49,511 bases of DNA from Bacteroidales bacterium. Lineage in GTDB: Bacteria; Bacteroidota; Bacteroidia; Bacteroidales; UBA12077. The stretch lies in assembly GCA_021108325.1 (NCBI GenBank), contig JAIORB010000151.1, positions 1 through 49,511 of the forward strand. Reading direction: 5' to 3'. Under the pieces are notes generated by a model, which was not told where the DNA came from, did not search any database, and saw only the letters and a program-made list of their open reading frames with translations. Positions 16,069-23,692 of the stretch are shown in pieces. Within the stretch, counting starts at the first letter, position 1; each line of letters begins with the position of its first letter. Both the position numbers and the translations under genes were made by a program.

Positions 16069-17634
16069 CTATGATTTTACTTTTCTTACAGAATCTATAA
16101 TTGTTCCGTCAACCCATTTTATAACTGCAACCAGTTCGTCTTCGAGTTCTGGTTTGGCTGGTTTTCCACAAATCTTCTCTGCTTCTTCTTTTAACTCTTG
16201 AATTGTTTTTATAGGAAGATTAGAATCTTTCAGTTTTTCAATTAAATCTTTTCGCTTTGGATTAATTGCAATTCCTCGCTCAGTTACAATAACATCAATC
16301 AGTTCTCCCGGGCCGCAAATCGTTGTTACTTCATCTGTTACAACAGGGATTCGATCTCTGAATAATGGAATTGGTAGAATAACCGTTTTAGAAAATAAAC
16401 AATTCTGCCACCCTCCGATTCCGTGTAATAATAATCCATCGGAATGTGTAACAACATTAGCATTAAAATTAACATCAACTTCCGTTGCACCAAGAATTAC
16501 AACATCAACCATTCCGGCAAAATTACCTTTTCCATGATAATTATAGCTTGTAAACGGACTTGTCCATACATGATTTGGATTATCGGCCATTGACTGAACA
16601 CCTTTCAAATCAAAAGTTTGTCCATCTAAAATATAATCGACTAAACCCTCTTCTAGCATACTTACCAGGTATTTATTACTTCCACCACGAGCAAAACGAG
16701 CTTTAATGTTTTTTTCTCTCATGATTTTGGCAAAATAATCGCCAACAGCTAAAGATGTACCACCGGCTCCTGACTGAAAAGAAAATCCATCACGAATAAT
16801 TCCGGCTTCTAAACAAAACTGAGCAGTCATTTCAGCCAGTAACAACCTGTCAGGACTTTTGGTAATTTGTGTTGTACCTGAAACAATTTTTTCAGGAATA
16901 CCAACCTGATCAACCAGAACAGTATAGTCAACATAATTTCCCTGAATCTGCCACGGACTGCATGGAAAAGGAACCATATTGTCTGTAACAACAATTACTT
17001 TATCAGCATACTGGGAATCGGCTAAAGCAAATCCTAATAAACCACTTGCAGATGGCCCGAATAATCCGTTTGCATTTCCAAATGAATCAGCACAGCCGGC
17101 TCCTATAACTGTAATATCAACCTGAACATCGCCATCCTGAATTGCTTGATAACGGCCACCATGCGACCGTAAAACCCCAAGTCCTTTCATTTTACCATGC
17201 GAAGCAAATCTGCCTAATGGTCCGTTCATACTTCCTTCGATATGATGAATAGTACCATCTTCCAAATACTGAATCAAATGTTCGTGACAAGGAAAAGATG
17301 CCGATGGAACCCAGCGCAAGTTTTTTACTCCCAATTCTTTTGCTATATCAAATATTTTATTTGCCAATAAATCTCCGTTACGAAAATGGTGATGAGTAGA
17401 AATAGTCATGCCATCTTTTAAACCTGCCTTTACTAATGCTTCCTTTAAGGATGCAACTTGTTTGTTTCCATCTTCAGGAAAATCTGCATACGAAGCTATT
17501 TTAGGTCCGTATTTACGTGCATCAGGTTTATATTTCCCTACTCCCTGAAAAGGGACTTGCTTTTGTCCGTTAACTTCTGTAGGAACCATTCTTCCTACTG
17601 CATTTTTCACAAGATTTGAATATTTTTGTCCCAT
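16069..17634 (-). CDS. citF: Citrate lyase alpha subunit (citrate:acetyl-ACP transferase)
   Basis: 521 aa, the normal CitF length. CitF exchanges acetate for citrate on the acyl carrier, forming citryl-ACP. Seen: GLKDGMTISTHHHFRNGDLL near residue 75, GAGCADSFGNANG, GSGVCG-like FGPSASGLLGFA, FSFQSGAGGTSLAVG and VITDEVTTICGPGELIDVIVTERGIAI-type C-terminal signature (here VVTDEVTTICGPGELIDVIV). These are characteristic of CitF rather than of general CoA-transferases. It follows the CitD-CitE fusion gene by 34 nt. The ligase CitC and the prosthetic-group enzymes CitX and CitG, needed for activity, are not in the window. Confidence 0.93.
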   Translation of the reverse strand: MGQKYSNLVKNAVGRMVPTEVNGQKQVPFQGVGKYKPDARKYGPKIASYADFPEDGNKQVASLKEALVKAGLKDGMTISTHHHFRNGDLLANKIFDIAKELGVKNLRWVPSASFPCHEHLIQYLEDGTIHHIEGSMNGPLGRFASHGKMKGLGVLRSHGGRYQAIQDGDVQVDITVIGAGCADSFGNANGLFGPSASGLLGFALADSQYADKVIVVTDNMVPFPCSPWQIQGNYVDYTVLVDQVGIPEKIVSGTTQITKSPDRLLLAEMTAQFCLEAGIIRDGFSFQSGAGGTSLAVGDYFAKIMREKNIKARFARGGSNKYLVSMLEEGLVDYILDGQTFDLKGVQSMADNPNHVWTSPFTSYNYHGKGNFAGMVDVVILGATEVDVNFNANVVTHSDGLLLHGIGGWQNCLFSKTVILPIPLFRDRIPVVTDEVTTICGPGELIDVIVTERGIAINPKRKDLIEKLKDSNLPIKTIQELKEEAEKICGKPAKPELEDELVAVIKWVDGTIIDSVRKVKS

Positions 17635-17668
17635 AAACTATAATTTAATCGGGGTTATTTTGTCTGTT

Positions 17669-18898
17669 TTATTCTTCGTTATTTAAAAATTCTTCTCTCC
17701 AGTTTTCTGAGATAAGTCCAAGACTAATAGCCAGACTTATTGTTTTTTCTGCTCTTTTAACAACCGGAGGATCAATCATTTTTGTTCCAAGAGAAACAAC
17801 ACCTAAACCTTTTTCAGTAGCATCAATAAATGCATTTACAATTTTCTTTGCTTTTTCAATTTCGTCAGGTTCAGGAGCAAAACTTTCATGTATAACTTTT
17901 ATCTGGCGAGGATGAATACAACCCATTCCTTCAAATCCTAATCCCTTAGAAACTTTAACATTTTCACGAAGAGCTTCCATATCACCCACATCAGAAAACA
18001 CAGAATCAATAGCCTGGATACGTGCTGCTTTACAAGCATTTACTAATCTTGTACGGGCATAAAATGATTCTATAGCTTCGTTGGTTCTTCGCGTACCTAA
18101 ATCTGCCGTATAATCTTCAAGTCCAATAGCCAGAGCAACAACATTTTCAGATGCAGTAGCAATTTCAAATGCTTTCTCAACACCTAAAGCACTTTCAATA
18201 ATTGGCATTAACAGAACCGGTCGGTCAATATTATGTTGTTTCTTTATTTCTTCTATTTTTTCTTCAAGTTTTTTAATCTGCTCTGCTCCTTCACATTTTG
18301 GAACAAGTAACATGTGTACATTATGAGGAACAAGATATTTAATATCTTCCAAACCTTTTGGAAACTGATTTATACGAACCATACGTTCAGCACCATAAAA
18401 ATTAATTCCACGTAAGGCATTACGAACAACCAGTTGAGCTTCTTTCTTTTTACTAAACGCCACGGAATCTTCCAGATCAAGAATAATTCCGTTAGGATCA
18501 TGAATTCCTGCATTAAGCATCATGCTTGGTGTATTTCCCGGCAGGTATAGTCTTGAAAAACGAAACTGCTCTTTTTCTGATGTATAATTATTTTCTTCGA
18601 TAAAGTCTAAAAGATATTCCTTGTCCGTATCAATTAATTGTTTTACAGCAGCTTCAATACGTGCTGCAATAATTAATGGAACAGCTCCTTTGTCCTCTAA
18701 AGTAAGCTGTGCATTTCCAATTCCGTAAAACTTTAGAATATCCTCGCATAATTCAATATTTGCTTTACCAAAAAGAACTTCTACTTTACTTTTTTGTTCT
18801 ATCTTAACTCCTCCTGAATCTTTTAATTCAAGAGTAACAAAACAATCTGAGCGTACTTTTTTACCAGTGTTTCCTGCAGTAGCAATTTTATTACTCAT
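17669..18898 (-). CDS. citE: Citrate lyase acyl carrier/beta subunit fusion (CitD-CitE)
   Basis: 409 aa. Residues ~1-95 match the CitD (gamma) acyl carrier: AGNTGKKVRSDCFVTLEL aligns with the AGTLES-SDV start of CitD, and LTLEDKGAVPLIIAARIEA with its C-terminus. Ser ~17 (VRSDC) is the expected site for the phosphoribosyl-dephospho-CoA arm. Residues ~110-409 are CitE, citryl-ACP oxaloacetate-lyase of the HpcH/HpaI family, with RLYLPGN, ILDLEDSV (metal-binding E/D), VRINQ, LMPIIESALG and GCIHPRQI. In most described systems CitD and CitE are separate proteins. It leads the two-gene unit with citF. Confidence 0.9.
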   Translation of the reverse strand: MSNKIATAGNTGKKVRSDCFVTLELKDSGGVKIEQKSKVEVLFGKANIELCEDILKFYGIGNAQLTLEDKGAVPLIIAARIEAAVKQLIDTDKEYLLDFIEENNYTSEKEQFRFSRLYLPGNTPSMMLNAGIHDPNGIILDLEDSVAFSKKKEAQLVVRNALRGINFYGAERMVRINQFPKGLEDIKYLVPHNVHMLLVPKCEGAEQIKKLEEKIEEIKKQHNIDRPVLLMPIIESALGVEKAFEIATASENVVALAIGLEDYTADLGTRRTNEAIESFYARTRLVNACKAARIQAIDSVFSDVGDMEALRENVKVSKGLGFEGMGCIHPRQIKVIHESFAPEPDEIEKAKKIVNAFIDATEKGLGVVSLGTKMIDPPVVKRAEKTISLAISLGLISENWREEFLNNEE

Positions 18899-18935
18899 TA
18901 CTATTTATTTTTTATAGTGACTAATCATTAAAATA

Positions 18936-18943
18936 CAAATATA
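18936..18943 (-). promoter_or_regulatory. -7 box upstream of the citrate lyase unit
   Basis: On the minus strand the sequence reads TATATTTG, matching TAnnTTTG, 37 nt before the ATG of the CitD-CitE gene. No clear TTG is found at the usual distance, so this is only partial support. A separate promoter is expected because a terminator lies upstream at 19005-19034. Confidence 0.35.
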
Positions 18944-19004
18944 ATAATCGTTTGCAGTTTTTAAAGCTTCATTTATATTTTCGATAACAATTAATTTAAT
19001 AAGT

Positions 19005-19034
19005 ATAAAAAAGGGCCAGTTTAATACTGACCCA
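19005..19034 (-). terminator. Intrinsic terminator after the decarboxylase operon
   Basis: On the minus strand: stem GGGTCAG / CTGGCCC (one G-U pair), 7-nt loop, followed by TTTTTT. It lies 22 nt after the OadB stop and splits the methylmalonyl-CoA decarboxylase operon from citrate lyase. Confidence 0.75.
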
Positions 19035-19055
19035 TAATAAAATTTTAATATCAAC

Positions 19056-20579
19056 TTACATTAAGAAACTTAATAAAACACCAGCAGCAACTGCCGAGCC
19101 AATAACTCCGGAAACATTCGGTGCCATAGCATGCATTAATAAGTGATTAGTAGGATCGGCTTTTAATCCTTCGTGCTGAACAACCCGTGCACTATCCGGA
19201 ACGGCAGATACTCCTGCAGCACCTATCAATGGATTTATTTTATTATCTCCTTTTAAAAACACATTCATTAATTTGGCAAATAATAATCCACCACACGTAG
19301 CAATAATAAATGATAATGCTCCTAATCCAAAAATCCATAATGATTGAGGAGTCAAGAAAACATCAGCTTGCGTTGATGCTCCAACAGTTAAGCCTAATAA
19401 AATAGTTACAATATCAATTAAAGAATTTCTTGCAGTATCAGCTAATCGTTTTGTAACAGTTGATTCTTTTAATAAGTTACCAAAAAACAACATTCCTAAA
19501 AGAGGCAAAGCACTTGGTGAAATATATGCAGTAAGCAGCAAACCTACTATCGGAAACATAATTTTTTCCAGTTTAGAAACCGAACGTGGTGGTTTCATCC
19601 TGATTAATCGTTCCTTTTTTGTAATAAGTAATCGCATAAATGGTGGTTGAATAATTGGAACCAATGCCATATATGAATAAGCCGCAATCGCAATAGGCCC
19701 AATTAAATTCGGAGCCAGTTTCGATGACAGAAATATCGCTGTCGGACCATCTGCACCACCAATGATACCAATTGCGCCAGCTTCTGCAGGAGCAAATCCT
19801 AAAACTAATGCTCCAATAAATGTTAAAAATATACCAACCTGTGCCGCTGCTCCAAGTATCATTAATTTCGGATTTGAAATCAGGGATGAAAAATCTGTCA
19901 TAGCACCAATACCAAGAAAAATTAGTGGAGGATAAATACCCTGACGAACACCAAAATACAGATAACTCATTACACTACCTTCTTCGTAAATCCCCAGTTG
20001 AAGATTAAAACCTTCGGCCTGATAAAATGGAATATTACCTATTATTATACCAATACCAATTGGAATTAATAGTAATGGTTCGTAGTTATACCTAATTGCA
20101 AGAAAAATAAAAAACATACCAACAATAAGCATTATGATATGTCCAGGAGTAGCATTCGAAATTCCTGTAAACTCGTAAAAGTTTATTAATCCTGCAAAAG
20201 CTCCTGAATATCCTTCATAAATATCTTTATCAATAATTAATTTATCATTATCGAATTGAGCAATCTTAGTTTTAATATCAGAATCATTAAACTCAAGATA
20301 TAAATTATTATCAATTAAACGCCACTCACCTGAATACCTCTGTTTCACAGAGTCCATCACAAAAGTCCGGTCAATATCAAATTCTATTATCTTATATCTT
20401 TCTACTGTTTTATCTGAATTTTCGCGTAACTTATATCCATCAGATTTATTTAACCATTTCCCTTTTGTTAATACAGCAATATCATCATCTGTATTAGCAT
20501 GAGCAAAGTTTCCAAGAAGAATTACAAAAGCGAAAATAATCAAGCAAAGTTTTTTCATATTAAAATTTATTATCTTCAT
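19056..20579 (-). CDS. oadB: Na+-translocating decarboxylase beta subunit with N-terminal extension
   Basis: 507 aa. Residues ~135-507 are a full OadB/MmdB sodium channel-decarboxylase subunit: AIRYNYEPLLLIPIGIG, GVGAMTDF-like GIGAMTDFSSLISNP, the sodium-site motif IGIIGGADGPTAIFLS, AAYSYMALVPIIQPP and NPLIGAAGVSAVPDSARV, ending LLMHAMAPNVSGVIGSAVAAGVLL. The first ~130 residues are extra. They comprise a signal-peptide-like segment (MKKLCLIIFAFVILLGNFAHA after an internal Met at 20558) and a ~95-residue domain with lipocalin-like strands (KGKWLNKSDGYKL, YSGEWRLIDNNLYLEF). Either ATG (20579 or 20558) may start it. It lies 5 nt after the biotin carrier gene. Confidence 0.92.
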   Translation of the reverse strand: MKIINFNMKKLCLIIFAFVILLGNFAHANTDDDIAVLTKGKWLNKSDGYKLRENSDKTVERYKIIEFDIDRTFVMDSVKQRYSGEWRLIDNNLYLEFNDSDIKTKIAQFDNDKLIIDKDIYEGYSGAFAGLINFYEFTGISNATPGHIIMLIVGMFFIFLAIRYNYEPLLLIPIGIGIIIGNIPFYQAEGFNLQLGIYEEGSVMSYLYFGVRQGIYPPLIFLGIGAMTDFSSLISNPKLMILGAAAQVGIFLTFIGALVLGFAPAEAGAIGIIGGADGPTAIFLSSKLAPNLIGPIAIAAYSYMALVPIIQPPFMRLLITKKERLIRMKPPRSVSKLEKIMFPIVGLLLTAYISPSALPLLGMLFFGNLLKESTVTKRLADTARNSLIDIVTILLGLTVGASTQADVFLTPQSLWIFGLGALSFIIATCGGLLFAKLMNVFLKGDNKINPLIGAAGVSAVPDSARVVQHEGLKADPTNHLLMHAMAPNVSGVIGSAVAAGVLLSFLM

Positions 20580-20584
20580 ATAAG

Positions 20585-21013
20585 CTATTCTATTTCAGCT
20601 AAAACATCATTTTGAAGAACCGCATCACCTTCCTTTACTTTAAGGCTAACAATTTTACCTTCTTTTTCAGATTGAATATTGTTTTCCATTTTCATGGCTT
20701 CCATAATCATTATTGTATCGCCTTTTTTAACTTCGTCGCCTTCATGTTTAAGAATTTTAAAAATACTTCCCGGAAGAGGAGCTGTTAATGAATACGCCCG
20801 ACTACTAACGGTCTTTTTAATTTTACTCTCTTTACGGTCAACAGCCACTCTGGGTCGAACAAGAGTAGGAGTTTTAGTAGTTTTTACCATTTCCTGATGA
20901 ATTTCCACTTCGTAGCAAGAGCCATTGACTTCTACTTTGGCAATATCACCTTCGATATCTTTTACTTCTACTTCGTATTCGTTACCGCGTATTGTGAATT
21001 TGAATTTTTTCAT
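20585..21013 (-). CDS. Biotin carboxyl carrier subunit of the decarboxylase
   Basis: 142 aa. The C-terminal ~70 residues are a biotinyl domain with the attachment motif EAMKMEN (Lys ~107), preceded by LTAPLPGSIFKILKHEGDEV. The N-terminal part (FTIRGNEYEVEVKDIEGDIAKVEVNGSCYEVE) is the usual beta-rich lead domain of decarboxylase gamma/carrier subunits. A basic linker (RPRVAVDRKESKIKK) joins them. It carries CO2 from methylmalonyl-CoA carboxyltransferase to the membrane beta subunit. Gaps to its neighbours are 10 and 5 nt, so all are co-transcribed. Confidence 0.93.
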   Translation of the reverse strand: MKKFKFTIRGNEYEVEVKDIEGDIAKVEVNGSCYEVEIHQEMVKTTKTPTLVRPRVAVDRKESKIKKTVSSRAYSLTAPLPGSIFKILKHEGDEVKKGDTIMIMEAMKMENNIQSEKEGKIVSLKVKEGDAVLQNDVLAEIE

Positions 21014-21023
21014 TTTTATAATG

Positions 21024-21407
21024 TTATTTTCCTGGCCAGGTTCTTAATCCATATATTTTTGAACTCCATGGAGAATATGTTTTTCTCACACGTTTAATAG
21101 TAATTACATTACTTTCTTCGTCATGCATTTCATCAAAAAACATGTATAATGCCATTGATATTGCAGCACTTACATCACCAGTAATATGAAGATCGTCATT
21201 TGTTACACCTGCGTGCATGGTTTGTTGCTTAAGTTTTTTTCGGGTATTATAGTAAATTAATTTTGGTATTTGTGTAAACACGATAACTAATAATGCTAAA
21301 ACAGCAAATACAATTAACCAGCCAACAATTGCAACTGTAACCCCGGATCCGGCAGCTGCCGAAAAATCTAATCCTATTTTACCTATAACTGAAATCATAA
21401 TAATCAT
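21024..21407 (-). CDS. OadG-family small membrane subunit of the decarboxylase
   Basis: 127 aa. One transmembrane helix near residues 22-45 (VTVAIVGWLIVFAVLALLVIVF) is followed by a charged cytoplasmic tail ending RTWPGK. This is the layout of OadG/MmdD subunits, which assemble and stabilise the sodium-pump complex. A second ATG three codons in (21398) is an equally good start. It sits 2 nt downstream of the carboxyltransferase gene. The tail contains SAAISMALYMFFDEMHDEE, which resembles Bacteroidota OadG homologues. The family is poorly conserved, so the call leans partly on context. Confidence 0.85.
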   Translation of the reverse strand: MIIMISVIGKIGLDFSAAAGSGVTVAIVGWLIVFAVLALLVIVFTQIPKLIYYNTRKKLKQQTMHAGVTNDDLHITGDVSAAISMALYMFFDEMHDEESNVITIKRVRKTYSPWSSKIYGLRTWPGK

Positions 21408-21409
21408 TT

Positions 21410-22969
21410 TTACAATGGAATATTTGAATGTTTCTTAGGCGGATTTGTATCTTTTTTTGTCTGGAGCATTTCAAAAGCCCTTATGATACGAAATCTTGAA
21501 TTTCTTGGTTCAATTACATCATCGATATAACCCATGCTTGCCGCCTGATACGGATTAGCAAATTTCTTTTTATAATCTGCTTCTTTTTCAGCTACAAATT
21601 TTGCTCTTTCTTCAGCATCTTCAATAGCAGCTAATTCACGACCATAAAGAACTTCAACTGCGCCAGCTGATCCCATTACAGCAATTTCAGCCGATGGCCA
21701 TGCATAGTTAATATCACCACGTAGTTGTTTCGAACTCATTACATCGTGGGCACCACCATATGATTTCCTTAATGTAATAGTTACTTTAGGTACTGTTGCT
21801 TCGCCATAAGCAAACATCAATTTAGCACCGTGTATAATAATTCCTCCATATTCCTGACTACTACCAGGGAGGAATCCGGGAACATCAACCAATGTTAAAA
21901 TAGGTATATTAAAAGCATCACAAAAACGAACAAAACGTGCAGCTTTACGTGATGCATCAATATCTAAAACACCTGCTAAAAAATTTGGTTGATTAGCAAC
22001 TATTCCAACGGGCATTCCGTCAAATTTAGCAAAACCCACAACAATGTTTTTAGAATAGTGCCTATGTACTTCCAAAAATTCATTGTTATCAACCATTGAA
22101 TAAATTATATCTTTTATATCGTATGGTTGATTAGGACTTTCAGGAATAATTTCATTTAAAGCATCGTCAAGACGATCAATAGGATCATTACATTCTGTTA
22201 CAGGAGGTTCTTCCAGATTATTTTGAGGGAGATAACTTAAAAGTTTGCGAATTAAAAGCAATCCTTCTTCTTCATCTTCCAATAAAAAATGAGAAACACC
22301 TGATTTAGATGCGTGAACGTTAGCTCCACCTAAATCTTCAGTTGTTATATCTTCGCCAGTCACAGTTTTTACAACTTTTGGCCCGGTAACAAACATATAA
22401 CTGGTATTTTCAGTCATCATAACAAAATCGGTTAAAGCAGGAGAATAAACAGCACCACCTGCACAAGGTCCGAAAATAGCTGATATTTGAGGGACAACAC
22501 CTGAAGCCATAATGTTACGCTGAAAAATATCTGCATAACCAGCTAAACTTGTAACACCTTCCTGTATACGTGCTCCTCCACTATCGTTAATTCCTATAAC
22601 AGGAGCTCCAACTTTCATCGCCATATCCATAACCTTGCAAATTTTCTTTGCAAATGGTTCCGATAATGATCCTCCAAAAACAGTAAAGTCCTGTGAATAA
22701 ACATATACAACTCGTCCATCAATAGTTCCGGCACCTGTTACAACACCATCACCCAGAACTTTCTTTTTTTCCATTCCGAAGTTTGTACAGCGATGAGTAA
22801 CAAACATATCGTATTCTTCAAAACTACCTTCGTCTAAAAGAATTTCGATACGTTCACGAGCAGTCATCTTGCCCTTTCTATGTTGAGATTCAATTTTCTT
22901 TTCACCTCCGCCCAGCTTAGCTTCAGCTCTTAAGTCAATTAATTGCTTAATTTTATCTTGTTTGCTCAT
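21410..22969 (-). CDS. mmdA: Methylmalonyl-CoA decarboxylase carboxyltransferase subunit
   Basis: 519 aa, normal for MmdA/PccB-type carboxyltransferases. It moves the carboxyl group of (S)-methylmalonyl-CoA to biotin. Seen: [15 protein letters not shown]-type start ([19 protein letters not shown]), [69 protein letters not shown] and the C-terminal KKHSNIPL. Propionyl-CoA carboxylase beta has the same fold. The decarboxylase assignment comes from the adjoining OadG, carrier and OadB genes and the epimerase upstream. Oxaloacetate decarboxylase is less likely because its alpha subunit is of a different type. Confidence 0.93.
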   Translation of the reverse strand: MSKQDKIKQLIDLRAEAKLGGGEKKIESQHRKGKMTARERIEILLDEGSFEEYDMFVTHRCTNFGMEKKKVLGDGVVTGAGTIDGRVVYVYSQDFTVFGGSLSEPFAKKICKVMDMAMKVGAPVIGINDSGGARIQEGVTSLAGYADIFQRNIMASGVVPQISAIFGPCAGGAVYSPALTDFVMMTENTSYMFVTGPKVVKTVTGEDITTEDLGGANVHASKSGVSHFLLEDEEEGLLLIRKLLSYLPQNNLEEPPVTECNDPIDRLDDALNEIIPESPNQPYDIKDIIYSMVDNNEFLEVHRHYSKNIVVGFAKFDGMPVGIVANQPNFLAGVLDIDASRKAARFVRFCDAFNIPILTLVDVPGFLPGSSQEYGGIIIHGAKLMFAYGEATVPKVTITLRKSYGGAHDVMSSKQLRGDINYAWPSAEIAVMGSAGAVEVLYGRELAAIEDAEERAKFVAEKEADYKKKFANPYQAASMGYIDDVIEPRNSRFRIIRAFEMLQTKKDTNPPKKHSNIPL

Positions 22970-23002
22970 TTTGTAGATTAAGAAATTATATTAGCAGTAA
23001 TA

Positions 23003-23413
23003 TTATTTGTTTTTATCTTCACACAACTCAGTAAGTACGCCGAATGTAGATTTTGGATGTAAGAAAGCAATATCAAGGCCTTCTGCACCTTTACGAGGAG
23101 ATGAATCAACTAATCTCACACCTTTATCTTCAGCATGTTTCAGTTTTTCTTCGATATTATCGACTGCAAAGGCTATGTGATGAATTCCTTCTCCCTTTTT
23201 TTCTATGAATTTTCCAATCGGTCCTTCAGGATCAGTAGATTCCAGTAATTCAATTTTAGTATCTCCAACCTTAAAAAAGGCAGTTTTTACTTTTTGATCT
23301 TTAACGTCCTCAATATTGTAACATTCCAGACCTAATACATCCTCATAATACTTAATTGATTCATCAAGATTTTTTACAGCAATTCCAATGTGTTCTATAT
23401 GCGAAGGTTTCAT
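23003..23413 (-). CDS. mce: Methylmalonyl-CoA epimerase
   Basis: 136 aa vicinal-oxygen-chelate protein. It interconverts (R)- and (S)-methylmalonyl-CoA, linking methylmalonyl-CoA mutase to the decarboxylase encoded downstream. Seen: [20 protein letters not shown] (first metal His), [32 protein letters not shown] (second His) and the final FGVLTELCE (Glu ligand). It is the first gene of a five-gene operon; the carboxyltransferase follows after 33 nt. The mutase is not in this window. Confidence 0.95.
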   Translation of the reverse strand: MKPSHIEHIGIAVKNLDESIKYYEDVLGLECYNIEDVKDQKVKTAFFKVGDTKIELLESTDPEGPIGKFIEKKGEGIHHIAFAVDNIEEKLKHAEDKGVRLVDSSPRKGAEGLDIAFLHPKSTFGVLTELCEDKNK

Positions 23414-23430
23414 AACTATATTATTTTTTG

Positions 23431-23438
23431 CAAAAGTA
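23431..23438 (-). promoter_or_regulatory. -7 box of the mce-mmdA-oadB operon
   Basis: On the minus strand TACTTTTG, matching TAnnTTTG, 17 nt before the mce ATG. A TTG at the standard 19-21 nt distance is not present, so the -33 element is unclear. Confidence 0.4.
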
Positions 23439-23626
23439 TCTATTATCCCAATAACGGACTAATTATTTCAAATTAAAATTTATGCTTTATAATATTGTTT
23501 TTTAACATAAGAAATGATTCTTGGATATTTGAACAAGACCACAAGTTAAAAAATATAGCACTGTTAGTCAATTTTTTATCTCTGAATTTTATTCAAATTA
23601 TGGATATACTACAATATAATATACAT

Positions 23627-23657
23627 TTGGTGATTACATTACTTGTATATATTTTTG
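23627..23657 (+). promoter_or_regulatory. Bacteroidota-type promoter of the second LTA synthase-like gene
   Basis: TTG (23627-23629), 20-nt spacer, TATTTTTG (23650-23657), 35 nt before the ATG at 23693. Both elements and the spacing fit the Bacteroidota primary sigma consensus. Confidence 0.5.
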
Positions 23658-23692
23658 TAATATTTGAAATAAAAGTGACCTCTTAATGACTT

